A stretch of DNA of 64,000 nucleotides from Pseudohalioglobus lutimaris (GTDB lineage: Bacteria > Pseudomonadota > Gammaproteobacteria > Pseudomonadales > Halieaceae): positions 62,001-126,000 of the forward strand of contig NZ_PKUS01000002.1 of the NCBI RefSeq assembly GCF_002866825.1. The letters are read 5' to 3'. The notes under the pieces are model-generated. The model saw only the letters and a list, made by a program, of their open reading frames with translations. It made no database searches and had not been told where the DNA came from. How positions within the stretch are numbered: the first letter of the stretch is position 1; each line of letters starts with the position of its first letter. Below, in pieces: positions 26,170-35,230 of the stretch. Made by a program: the position numbers and the translations under genes.

Positions 26170-27837
26170 CTACCCCCCTGCAGCCGCTGGCTGCAGCGCA
26201 ATGCGGGCCTGCGTCGCGGTGATATCAATCCCCAGTGCTTCATTCAGTTTGAGCAGGGTTTGCCTGCCCACTACGCCGTCGTCCTCCAGGCCATGCTCGC
26301 GCTGGAACAACACCACACGTTGTTTCAGTGCAGCGCTGAACTGCTGTCCCGCGAGCGGACGGGTTTGCCCGTCCAGCCGGGCGAACAAATGCGCCACCCT
26401 GGCGACCACCGCACCGCTGTCGCCCTGGGTCAGGGCTTGCTCGAAACCTGGCGGGACATGCCACAGGTAGCGATAAGTCCCGGTCCAGAAAGGCGCCAGC
26501 TCAGCCAGCTGAACCTCGCTGGCCGCTCCGTTGACGACTACCCATGCGCGGCGACCCTCAATACCCAGAAGTAAAACCCCGGCGGCAAAGCGCTCGGGTG
26601 TAACCATATCCAGCAGCAGTGGCCGGTCAATCACGGCCAGTTCATCCCATGTTCCGGCCCGGGCTTCGATACAGGCGATACGCCCGGAGGGATCTGCACA
26701 GAGCAAGTCTGGCGCAGGCTGGTCGCTGGACATTGCCCACAGCCGGGCACTGGCATCATCCGGCGGCAACAGCCAGGCCAGCGTGTTTTCCGCCGGGTCC
26801 GGTTCTGTTCCGGGGCCTTCTGCTGCAAGCTGTTCCGGCGGCGCCTCGATTGGCACCTGTGCAACAACCGGTTGCTGGCTCACGGCAGGTGCCAACGATG
26901 GTGTGATTGCGCCCCCTGGCACCGGCGGCGCATCCATCTCCAGTACCCACCAGGTCACACCTGCCCCGATCAACACCAGCGCGGCCAGTGCCAGGGGCCA
27001 GCGCGCAGCATGCTTCGGCCCGTCTTCACCCAGCACCTCGCGCGCTGCCGCGCGCAGGGTTGCGCGGTCGGCTCGGCTCTTGTTGCCACCATATGCCCCA
27101 AGCAGCACACGGTCGCACAACACATTGATCAGCCTGGGAATACCCCGGGTACGCTGGTAAATACCACGGACCACGGCCGGGGGGAAAATCTCGCGATCGG
27201 GCGTCATGCCCGCTACCTGCAGGCGATGGTGTATATAGGCACCGGTCTCGATGAGGTTGAGTGGCTCCAGGTTGTAACGTGCGGTAATACGCTGGTTGAG
27301 CTGGCGCAGTTCCGGGCGAGCTAACATTTGTGCCAGCTCAGGCTGACCGATAAGAATAATCTGTAACAACTTTTCACTGTTGGTTTCCAGATTGGTGAGC
27401 AGCCTGATCTGTTCGAGCACATCGAAATCCAGATGCTGTGCCTCATCGATCATCAATACGGTCTTGCGCCCGCGGGCATGATTGTCCAACAGGAAACGGT
27501 GCAGGCTGTCGGTCAGGGTCTTCAGGGTGTGCTTATCGGCATCGTATTCTATGCCCAGTTCATCACAGACCGTCGCCAGCAGTTCCATGGCATTGAGCGC
27601 CGGGTTGAGAATGATAGCGACGTCAGTATCGTGGGGCAGCTGCTCCAGCAAGCAGCGGTTGATGGTGGTCTTGCCGGTACCCACTTCTCCGGTAAGAAGG
27701 ATAAAACCGCCCCCTGCGCCGACCCCATAGAGCAGGTGCGCGAGCGCATCGCGATGCCGCGCACTCATAAACAGGTAGCGCGGATTCACGGCGATGGAGA
27801 ACGGGGCCTCTGCCAGGCCAAAATACTGCTGATACAT
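26170..27837 (-). CDS. gspA: general secretion pathway ATPase GspA/ExeA
   Basis: A 555-residue AAA ATPase. N-terminal MYQQYFGLAEAPFSIAVNPRYLF is typical of ExeA. Walker A LTGEVGTGKTT is near 45-55, Walker B VLMIDEAQHLD near 120-130, and sensor region GQPELAQML follows. A single membrane helix lies near 285-300. The periplasmic part ends in a peptidoglycan-binding domain (FQREHGLEDDGVVGRQTLLKLNEALG). It should act with GspB in placing the type II secretin. Stop and gspB start are 3 bp apart. Confidence 0.93.
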   Translation of the reverse strand: MYQQYFGLAEAPFSIAVNPRYLFMSARHRDALAHLLYGVGAGGGFILLTGEVGTGKTTINRCLLEQLPHDTDVAIILNPALNAMELLATVCDELGIEYDADKHTLKTLTDSLHRFLLDNHARGRKTVLMIDEAQHLDFDVLEQIRLLTNLETNSEKLLQIILIGQPELAQMLARPELRQLNQRITARYNLEPLNLIETGAYIHHRLQVAGMTPDREIFPPAVVRGIYQRTRGIPRLINVLCDRVLLGAYGGNKSRADRATLRAAAREVLGEDGPKHAARWPLALAALVLIGAGVTWWVLEMDAPPVPGGAITPSLAPAVSQQPVVAQVPIEAPPEQLAAEGPGTEPDPAENTLAWLLPPDDASARLWAMSSDQPAPDLLCADPSGRIACIEARAGTWDELAVIDRPLLLDMVTPERFAAGVLLLGIEGRRAWVVVNGAASEVQLAELAPFWTGTYRYLWHVPPGFEQALTQGDSGAVVARVAHLFARLDGQTRPLAGQQFSAALKQRVVLFQREHGLEDDGVVGRQTLLKLNEALGIDITATQARIALQPAAAGG

Positions 27838-28024
27838 ATCGCCCCATTATGCACCAACCCCGGTACTTCTTGAACGCTACACTTAGCGCTGGCCGGTTTT
27901 CTTTACCGCCCGGTAGCTTAAACCTGCCGCCTTTGGCGCAGGCAGCAGTTTCAACTGCACGCCGCCAATGGACCTGCACGGCAGTCACTGGGATAATCAC
28001 GCCACGCTCACGCCGGATCAACCC

Positions 28025-30280
28025 ATGTATCGCAAGCCGCTCCTGCTCATCGCCATCGCTATTGGTATGCTGTCTGCCTGCATACCGGTATATGCGACAG
28101 AACGTATCAGCCTGGTGCTCGCCGGCGGCGGCGCCCGGGGCATCGCCCATGTTGGCGCCATCACCGCGCTGGAAGAAATGCAGGTGCCCATCCACGCGGT
28201 CGCCGGAACCAGCATGGGCGCACTGGTCGGCGGACTTTACGCCATCGGCATGGACAGCGGACAGTTGCGTGAGGTCATTGAAACCATGTCCTGGGAAGAC
28301 GCTTTCGTTGATTCGCTGGACCGCAGTGAACTGCCCCAGAGACGCAAAAGCGATGATTACGATTACCCGTCGTCTGTCAGCCTGAGCTTCCAGGACGGGA
28401 GAGTCTCCATCCCGTTGGGACTGGTGCAAGGTCAGCAGGTTCGCCAGATCATCAAGGAACTCACCACGGACGCAGCCAAGGTGCGCAATTTCGACGACCT
28501 CCCCACGCCCTATCGTGCGGTCGCCACCGACCTTGAAACCGGCGACCCTTACATCTTCAGTCGCGGCAGTATCGTCACCGCCATGCGCGCCAGCATGTCG
28601 TTGCCGGCCCTGCTGGCACCGGTTGAGCACGATGGCAGGTTGTTGGTGGACGGCGGCCTGGCAATGAACATCCCGGTAGAAGTCGGCCGGGAAATGGGAG
28701 CCGATCGGCTGATTGTCATTGATATCGGCACACCGCTGCGCAGCCGCGATGAAATAAACAGCGTGTTGGCCGTATCTGACCAGATGCTGGGATTCCTCAC
28801 CCGCAAAAACTCACTGGAGCAGTTGGAGGCGCTGACGGCGCGCGACATCCTGATCAACCCCGATCTCACCGGCATTGGCATGCTCGACTTTGCGATGACG
28901 CAGGAAATATTCCAGCGCGGCTACCAGGCCACCATGGCACTTCGCGAGGAACTGGCTCCACTGGCCCTGGCCGACCCTGAGTGGGCAAGTTACCTGGCTG
29001 CCAGGGAACGCCCCGCCACCCATGCACCAGTAATCGAGCATATCGCCATCGTCAACGACAGCCCGCTGCGCGACGACCTGATTCGCGTGCGTCTGCGCCA
29101 GCGCATAGGGGAGCCATTGGATACCGAGCAACTGCAGGAGGATATTGCCGAGATCTATACGCTGGGGCACTGGCAGATCATCGACTTCGACGTGACCCAG
29201 GACCCTGTGCACGGGCAGGTGCTACAGGTTCAGGCGCAGGCTAAAAGCTGGGGTGACGATAGACTGAAGTTCGGCTTAAACCTGATCAGCGACCTGGATG
29301 GTGGCAGTGACATCAATCTGGGTGTGAGCTATCTGTGGGAAGGACTGACAGACCTCGGTGGTGAATTCTACGGACGAGCGCAAGTGGGCGACACCATCCT
29401 GTTCAGCGGCGAATTTTACCAACCGCTCGACCTGTACTCGCGCTTTTTCGTTGTGCCGCAACTTCACTATTACGATTACAACGTCAGCAACCTCAAACCC
29501 GATTTTGATTTCGATGAGAGTGGCTCGCTTGGTTCCTGGCGAGTCCGCAGATTCGCCGCGCAGATGGCGGGTGGCGCCAACCTGTTCGACGATACACAAC
29601 TGCGGCTTGGGTTGTACTACAACGTCGGCGAATATGAGCCCGAGATAGAGATCGGCAGCCCTTTACCAGAGGACAACTTCCATGAAGGCGGCGCAATGGT
29701 CAGCCTTCGCTACGACACGCTGGACAAGGCCTACTTTCCGACGCGCGGCGGCTACTTCTCGGCAGAGTATCGCCTGCTGCGGGAGGACCTGGGGTCAGAC
29801 TACAACTTCGAGCGCTGGCATGCCGTCGGCCAGGGTGCCTTCAGTTGGGGAAAAGACAAACGCAATACCCTCATCCTTACCGGTCGCACCGGGCAGTCAA
29901 TTGACGCCCGGGACACTCCGCAGAACTACTTTCAACTTGGCGGATTATTCAATCTGTCCGGCGTCAGCCAGGACCTGTTTTCAGGCCAGCAAATGGCATT
30001 TGCCATGGCCCAGTATCAACGGCGGCTGACGGCAAAATCGGTTCTACCCTTCGATATGCCCACGTATTTCGGTGCCTCCCTGGAAGGCGGCCAGGTCTGG
30101 GTCGACCGCGATGCTGTCAGCAGCGGTGACTTCGTCAATGCGGGCAGCATCTACCTTGCGGTCAACTCGCCTATAGGCCCCGTTTACCTGGCCTACGGCC
30201 GGACCGAGAAATCCCAGGATGCGCTATACATTGCGCTGGGCTGGCCATTCATCAACAACCAGATGCTGATGGGGCGTTGA
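28025..30280 (+). CDS. patatin-like phospholipase with C-terminal BamA/surface-antigen barrel
   Basis: A 751-residue protein of the PlpD type (type Vd secretion). Signal peptide MYRKPLLLIAIAIGMLSA...YA; I start at this ATG because the 19 extra residues of the longer frame precede the signal. The patatin domain shows oxyanion GGGARG, nucleophile GTSMG (about S63) and DGGLAMN (about D209). A POTRA-like segment follows (~345-425), then an outer-membrane barrel ending GWPFINNQMLMGR. It should hydrolyse lipids at or outside the outer membrane. Divergent from gspAB. Confidence 0.93.
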   Translation: MYRKPLLLIAIAIGMLSACIPVYATERISLVLAGGGARGIAHVGAITALEEMQVPIHAVAGTSMGALVGGLYAIGMDSGQLREVIETMSWEDAFVDSLDRSELPQRRKSDDYDYPSSVSLSFQDGRVSIPLGLVQGQQVRQIIKELTTDAAKVRNFDDLPTPYRAVATDLETGDPYIFSRGSIVTAMRASMSLPALLAPVEHDGRLLVDGGLAMNIPVEVGREMGADRLIVIDIGTPLRSRDEINSVLAVSDQMLGFLTRKNSLEQLEALTARDILINPDLTGIGMLDFAMTQEIFQRGYQATMALREELAPLALADPEWASYLAARERPATHAPVIEHIAIVNDSPLRDDLIRVRLRQRIGEPLDTEQLQEDIAEIYTLGHWQIIDFDVTQDPVHGQVLQVQAQAKSWGDDRLKFGLNLISDLDGGSDINLGVSYLWEGLTDLGGEFYGRAQVGDTILFSGEFYQPLDLYSRFFVVPQLHYYDYNVSNLKPDFDFDESGSLGSWRVRRFAAQMAGGANLFDDTQLRLGLYYNVGEYEPEIEIGSPLPEDNFHEGGAMVSLRYDTLDKAYFPTRGGYFSAEYRLLREDLGSDYNFERWHAVGQGAFSWGKDKRNTLILTGRTGQSIDARDTPQNYFQLGGLFNLSGVSQDLFSGQQMAFAMAQYQRRLTAKSVLPFDMPTYFGASLEGGQVWVDRDAVSSGDFVNAGSIYLAVNSPIGPVYLAYGRTEKSQDALYIALGWPFINNQMLMGR

Positions 30281-30356
30281 GCGCCCAAGCCTGCTAGAAT
30301 CTGCGCCCTGTTTTCCACGACACGCAAATCAACCCATGAACCACCCGCCTGGCTGT

Positions 30357-31796
30357 ATGAAAACGCTGCACATTCTTTCCGCAATTATCGTTTCGCTGCT
30401 GCTCTCCGGCTGCGTCACTGCGGTGGTTACGCCGCAGCAGGAAGCCGCAGCGGGCTCAGCGATGTCACAACAGGTCGCGGAGCAAATTGGCCTGTACCAG
30501 GACCCTGTGCTGGCCAGCTACGTCGAGGCAGTAGGTCAGCGACTGGTCGCCTCGCTGGGTGAGACACCCTACCGCTTCCAGTTTGCAATCGTCGACCAGT
30601 TCGAGCCCAATGCCTTCGCCAGTCCCGGCGGCTATATATACGTTTCCAGGGGCCTGTTAGCGCAGATGAACGACGAGGGGGAACTGGCCGGGGTGCTGGC
30701 CCACGAAATCAGCCACGTCACCCGGCGCCACCATGTACGCCAGGCGGGTCGCGCCCTGGGTACCGGGCTGCTCACCCTGCCAGGGCGTGCGGTGGGCGTG
30801 GTCAGTGAAGACCTGGGCAACATGATCAACAGCCCAATCGAACTGGCGGGGGAGGTTTATCTCTCGTCCTACTCACGCGGTCAGGAAAGTGAGGCCGACC
30901 AGTATGGCATGCGCCTGGCCTCTGCAGCCGGCTACGACCCGCTGTCACTGGCCGACGCACTGGAGGGCATAGAGCGCAGTGTCAACCTGCTTACCGGCAA
31001 AGAACACCAGGCCAGCTACCTGGACAGTCACCCCACCACGCCCGAGCGAGTCGCCTCCATCCAAAACCTGGCTGCGCAGCTGCCGCCGCTCACGGACGTC
31101 AGGGTGATCGCCAATCACCAACAACTGCAGGCAAAACTGGACGGCCTCTGGTGGGGCAGGCAGAACCCGCAGCAAGGTATATTCCGCAAAGACGTGTTTC
31201 TCAACGCCGACATGGACTTTACCGTTCGCTTCCCATCTGGCTGGCAAACCATGAACACACCACGTTTCGTCGGCGCGATGGAACCAGAGGGCAATGCCTA
31301 CCTGGCACTGGGGGCGAACAGCGGTGAGTTCACCCCGGAAGGCTACGCAGCTGCACTGATTACCCGCATGCGCGATCGGTCTGGCCTGGACCCCGCGGTC
31401 AGTCGCAGCTTCCGTATCCAGGACTGGCCCGCTCATCTTGTACGCTACGATGACGGCAGCGAGGAAGGGGTAATCAGCCTGTTCTACGTTTTCCTCGACA
31501 CACCAGGGGGCAGCTTCACCTTCATGGGAATGGGTTTTGAGCGCCTGCGCAGCCCTCTGCGCGATGCGGTAATGAGCATGCGACCGCTGACGGCCACGGA
31601 ACGTAACAGTATAGGCGGTTTGCGTCTGCGCCTCGCCGATGTCCGCCCCGGCGAGAGCCTGCAGGCCTGGAGCGAGAGAGTTGGCAGCCAGTGGTCAGCT
31701 GACCTTGCGGGCGCGATCAACGGGGTCGATGCTGATTACCGTGGCTCGGGCGAGTCCCTCAAGTATGTGCGCCGGGAAACCTATTCGGCGCCCTGA
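30357..31796 (+). CDS. M48 family metalloprotease lipoprotein (BepA-like)
   Basis: A 479-residue periplasmic zinc protease. Lipobox LLLSGC gives a lipoprotein signal in MKTLHILSAIIVSLLLSGC; an ATG seven codons upstream is also possible. Zinc motif HEISH is near residue 116 (LAHEISHVTRRHH), the third ligand is in SEADQYGMRLA, and DSHPTTPERV is conserved. The C-terminal third carries a LysM-like TVRPGESLQ-type segment instead of the TPR array of E. coli BepA. Likely role: outer-membrane protein quality control. Its stop overlaps the transporter start (TGATG). Confidence 0.9.
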   Translation: MKTLHILSAIIVSLLLSGCVTAVVTPQQEAAAGSAMSQQVAEQIGLYQDPVLASYVEAVGQRLVASLGETPYRFQFAIVDQFEPNAFASPGGYIYVSRGLLAQMNDEGELAGVLAHEISHVTRRHHVRQAGRALGTGLLTLPGRAVGVVSEDLGNMINSPIELAGEVYLSSYSRGQESEADQYGMRLASAAGYDPLSLADALEGIERSVNLLTGKEHQASYLDSHPTTPERVASIQNLAAQLPPLTDVRVIANHQQLQAKLDGLWWGRQNPQQGIFRKDVFLNADMDFTVRFPSGWQTMNTPRFVGAMEPEGNAYLALGANSGEFTPEGYAAALITRMRDRSGLDPAVSRSFRIQDWPAHLVRYDDGSEEGVISLFYVFLDTPGGSFTFMGMGFERLRSPLRDAVMSMRPLTATERNSIGGLRLRLADVRPGESLQAWSERVGSQWSADLAGAINGVDADYRGSGESLKYVRRETYSAP

Positions 31797-32668
31797 TGCC
31801 GCAGGCAGAACAAACCCGGCAAGCAATCTATCTCTCGCTGGTGATGGTCTCCATCGCCAGCACTGCTGCGGTAGTGACCAAATATGCTTCCGCACATGCC
31901 AGTATCGAGGCCATCGTTACCGTGCAGTACCTGGTCTGCCTGCTGCTGTGTGCGCGCGTCACCCTGCGCCCCGGATTAGCCAACCTGCGCAGCGAACGTC
32001 TGGGGCTACACCTGTTTCGCGGCGCGGTGGGCGTACTCGGCTTCTACCTGTTCTATGCTGCCCTGGAGCACATTCCGATGGTTGACGCGGTATTGCTTCG
32101 CCAGAGCGCGCCGCTCACAGTGCCGCTGGTACTCTGGGCATGGAACCGGGAACAGGTTCCCAACCGTGCGCTGTGGCCGCTCGCCATTGGCTTTATCGGT
32201 GTGGCTGTAATTCTACGCCCCAGCACTGCCGGTCTAAGTTGGTGGCATGCGGGGGGGTTCATCTCCGCGCTATGCCTGGGCATTTCCATGGTGGCAACGC
32301 ATAAGCTCGCTACCTCGGAGCCAGCCTCCCGCATTCTGTTTTACTACTTTTTCCTGTCCCTGGCCTGTGTGGCGCCATTCAGTCTCGGCGACTTTGGCAG
32401 CCTGCGCTGGCAGGATTGGGCAGCCATGGTCTATGTGGGTGTCGCAATCTACGCAACCCTGAGGCTGTACACCCGGGCTTACGCCATCGCACCGGCACAT
32501 GCCATCGCACCGGTAAACTACCTTGCCGTGGTGCTCGCGGCGTTCTGGGGGTGGCTGCTCTGGGGCCAGGTGCCGGACCGCTGGTCCCTGCTTGGCAGCG
32601 CACTGGTTATAGCCGGCGCCATGCTCACGCTTCACCTGTCGCGCACAGCCGGGAAACAGCCGGGTTAG
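31796..32668 (+). CDS. EamA/DMT family transporter
   Basis: A 290-residue protein with ten predicted membrane helices in two EamA repeats, for example SIASTAAVVTKYASAH in the first and APVNYLAVVLAAFWGWLLWG in the second. The start codon overlaps the M48 protease stop. Members export metabolites or amino acids, but specificity cannot be read from sequence. There is no obvious functional tie to the protease apart from the overlap. A T-rich, AT-rich stretch follows before the HD-GYP-like gene. Confidence 0.9.
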   Translation: MPQAEQTRQAIYLSLVMVSIASTAAVVTKYASAHASIEAIVTVQYLVCLLLCARVTLRPGLANLRSERLGLHLFRGAVGVLGFYLFYAALEHIPMVDAVLLRQSAPLTVPLVLWAWNREQVPNRALWPLAIGFIGVAVILRPSTAGLSWWHAGGFISALCLGISMVATHKLATSEPASRILFYYFFLSLACVAPFSLGDFGSLRWQDWAAMVYVGVAIYATLRLYTRAYAIAPAHAIAPVNYLAVVLAAFWGWLLWGQVPDRWSLLGSALVIAGAMLTLHLSRTAGKQPG

Positions 32669-32791
32669 CACCCGGAATCGGCGCATTTTGGCGATTTAGA
32701 AAAAGTTTAAAAAAGTACAGTTTTTTCAGACAGCGTCGGCCTGATCAGGTATTTTTGGCTTCTAAAAGCATATATTTTCTTGGACGTATCT

Positions 32792-34024
32792 ATGCTCCAG
32801 ACTGTGAAGGTGCCCACTACGGACCTCACCAAAGGCATGTTTGTCAGCGGCCTGGACCGCGAATGGCTGGGGACTCCGTTTCTAACCCAGGGCTTCCTGC
32901 TGCAGTCAGAAACCGATATCGAGCGCGTTCGTGACTACTGCGACTTCGTCTGGGTGGACATTCAGAAGTGTGTCTACGTCAGCGCCACGCTGCAGCGCCG
33001 GGCACAGGGTGATCGACCGCGCATCCCGTTGACAGAAATCTTCAAAGGCCGGGAGCTGAAGACTTACGCCGACCAGGCGGAGTGGAAAGAGGAGCACCCT
33101 AGAGCTACCAAGGCACTCAATACCCTGCTCACCGACATTACCGACATCTTCGACAAGGCCGCAGAGAGCGGCAAGCTTGATGCCATTCGCTTAAAAACAT
33201 CAGCTGACCCCATCGTCGGCAGTATTAGCCGTAACCCCGACGCTTGCCTGTGGCTGGGCCGCCTCAAACAACACGATGAATATAGTTATCAACATTCGCT
33301 GAGTGTCGCCATCTGGGCGGTCGCTGTAGGCAGGCAGATTGGCCTGCACAAGCGTGACCTGCGCTCCCTGGCCATTGGTGCAATGCTCATGGACGTGGGC
33401 AAACTGCTGGTTGATCCCGAGTTGCTACAGGCCAACCGTGAGCTGACTGAAGAAGAAACCCGGGAAATGCGCCATCACGTGGCTCACGGCGTGCACCTTG
33501 TCAAAAAAAGCGGCATCGTCAATCAGGACGTTCTGGACATGGTCGCCTTTCACCATGAACGCCACGATGGCAGCGGCTACCCCCGCGGCCTCAAGGGCGA
33601 CCAGATACCCGCTTTCGCCCGCATAGCCGGTATCGTTGACACCTATGACGCGATTACCTCGCAACGCTCGTATGCGGAGGCCAAGGCCCCGGCAGATGCA
33701 ATTAAAATCCTCTATGAACAGCGCGACAAACGCTTTCAGGCAGAATTGATCGAGGCGCTTATACAGGCCATCGGCATCTATCCTGCAGGCACTATAGTGG
33801 AACTCACGTCCGGGGAAGTGGGTATCGTTGTCGCCGAGAGCCGCACGCGTCGCCTCTTGCCCAAGGTGATACTGGTGCTCAATCGCAAGAAGCAGGCCTA
33901 CCCCCGCCCCAAAGTGGTAGACCTGCAGGACACCCAGGGCCGCTATCAGGAAAAACCTATTTCTATCTCCAGAAGCCTGGAGCCCGGCGCCTTCGGCATT
34001 GATATCGGACGCTACCAGTTCTAG
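32792..34024 (+). CDS. DUF3391 + HD-GYP-like protein with altered HD motif
   Basis: A 410-residue protein. An N-terminal DUF3391 domain (MLQTVKVPTTDLTKGMFVSGLD...FVWVDIQK) precedes an HD-GYP-like domain. HHERHDGSGYPRG gives an intact GYP (about 262-264), and helix motifs YQHSLSVAIWAV and RIAGIVDTYDAITSQRSY are present. The canonical HDIGK, however, reads MDVGK (M200-D201), so the signature histidine is missing. HD-GYP proteins normally hydrolyse cyclic di-GMP with a metal site; with the His lost, activity may be reduced or absent and the protein may be a c-di-GMP reader. Start at ATG; TTG four codons upstream is less likely. Confidence 0.88.
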   Translation: MLQTVKVPTTDLTKGMFVSGLDREWLGTPFLTQGFLLQSETDIERVRDYCDFVWVDIQKCVYVSATLQRRAQGDRPRIPLTEIFKGRELKTYADQAEWKEEHPRATKALNTLLTDITDIFDKAAESGKLDAIRLKTSADPIVGSISRNPDACLWLGRLKQHDEYSYQHSLSVAIWAVAVGRQIGLHKRDLRSLAIGAMLMDVGKLLVDPELLQANRELTEEETREMRHHVAHGVHLVKKSGIVNQDVLDMVAFHHERHDGSGYPRGLKGDQIPAFARIAGIVDTYDAITSQRSYAEAKAPADAIKILYEQRDKRFQAELIEALIQAIGIYPAGTIVELTSGEVGIVVAESRTRRLLPKVILVLNRKKQAYPRPKVVDLQDTQGRYQEKPISISRSLEPGAFGIDIGRYQF

Positions 34025-34129
34025 GCACTCTACAAAACGTCGCCGGACTCATGCTAGACTTTATCTGCGCCATTCGCGCGCAGAAACTCAAAGCACTGCC
34101 ACCTGAGGCCGGCAACGGAGTCGTCAATT

Positions 34130-35230
34130 TTGTCTAGAATCCGCCAGAGTCTGGTGTTTTTTTTATTGCTTATTGGCATTGCCGGGACGGCGCGTGCGCA
34201 GACCTGGTCTGCCGACGACTTCAGCGTCGAAATGGGGACGGTGGTTCACCAGGGCGCCGGTCTCACCCTTGAACCCAACGAACAAGGACAGGTTCTGCTC
34301 GGCATTCCCGGTGCGACAATAGCGCTCTCTTCCGGGCAACGCGCCCACTTCACATTCCTGGGCCCCCCGCCACCGAAAATCTACCTGATCTGGCGCCGCA
34401 GCGACTCGGAGCAGCTGTTCCAGCTCAGCTTTGCCACCCATGGCAATTCACGCCCCACGTTTGACCTCGCCACCGTGGCGGACTGGCGGGGACAAAGTGA
34501 ATCACTGCAGCTGGGCTTCAGGCTCGAACCGGGAACCAGCCTTACCCTCGTCGACGTACGCCTGGCCGCTCCCGGGATACGAGAACGTGTGGCCGAGGCA
34601 CTGCACAGCTGGCGGGCCTTTCGCCCGTGGGCACCGGCCGACATCAATGTCTTAACGGGAACCCTGACATTCAATGAAGGGCCCTACCCCGCCCAGGTTT
34701 TTGCCTTTTTTATCCTGCTGCTGCTACTTGCCTACCTCGCCTGGCAACGCAGCAGGGCCCGGTGGACCGCAGTGGCAACCATTATCCTGTGCGCCTGGGT
34801 TGCGCTGGATGCACTCTGGCAATGGCGCCTGTGGCAGCAACTCGGTGTCACACGAGCGAAATATGCGGGCCTGGGAAGCAGCCAAAAGATCCAGGTATCA
34901 GAGAGCAATAAGGTCGCCAACCTGGCCATGCGCGCGACACGGGCTATCGAAGGGCCCGACCCAAGAGTTTTTATCGCCAGCCAATCTGACCGTGAGGGTA
35001 TGCTTGCCGCTTACTATATGGCGCCCCATAACACCTACTGGCATAGACGGGGTGACGAGTTACCGGAAAACCGTTTTCTACGACCGGGCGACTACATCCT
35101 CGCGGTAAACCCCTCGACTATTCTCTACGACCGCAGCGACGGCCTGTTGCGCCTACCCCCGGGGGATGCAATAAACGTTATCGAGCGCTTTGCCAACAAC
35201 AAGGGCCTGCTGCTGGAGGTCGCACCGTGA
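34130..35230 (+). CDS. hypothetical membrane-anchored exported protein, partner of the GT-C-like gene
   Basis: A 366-residue protein with a cleaved signal (SRIRQSLVFFLLLIGIAGTARA|Q), an extracytoplasmic beta-rich domain to about residue 180, two membrane helices (FAFFILLLLLAYLAW and WTAVATIILCAWVALDALW), and a C-terminal soluble domain (FIASQSDREGMLAAYYMAPHNTYW...). Start codon is TTG, with GGAG about 9 bases before it. Its stop overlaps the next gene's GTG by 4 bp, so the pair is coupled. I do not recognise the family. The layout suggests an accessory subunit to the membrane enzyme encoded next. Confidence 0.72.
   Translation: MSRIRQSLVFFLLLIGIAGTARAQTWSADDFSVEMGTVVHQGAGLTLEPNEQGQVLLGIPGATIALSSGQRAHFTFLGPPPPKIYLIWRRSDSEQLFQLSFATHGNSRPTFDLATVADWRGQSESLQLGFRLEPGTSLTLVDVRLAAPGIRERVAEALHSWRAFRPWAPADINVLTGTLTFNEGPYPAQVFAFFILLLLLAYLAWQRSRARWTAVATIILCAWVALDALWQWRLWQQLGVTRAKYAGLGSSQKIQVSESNKVANLAMRATRAIEGPDPRVFIASQSDREGMLAAYYMAPHNTYWHRRGDELPENRFLRPGDYILAVNPSTILYDRSDGLLRLPPGDAINVIERFANNKGLLLEVAP

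Noticed and set aside
34050-34068. Possible fourth copy of the TTAGAC motif (CTAGACTTTATCTG)
   Set aside because: Only about 9 of 13 positions match, and the adjacent gene has no link to the acetate locus.
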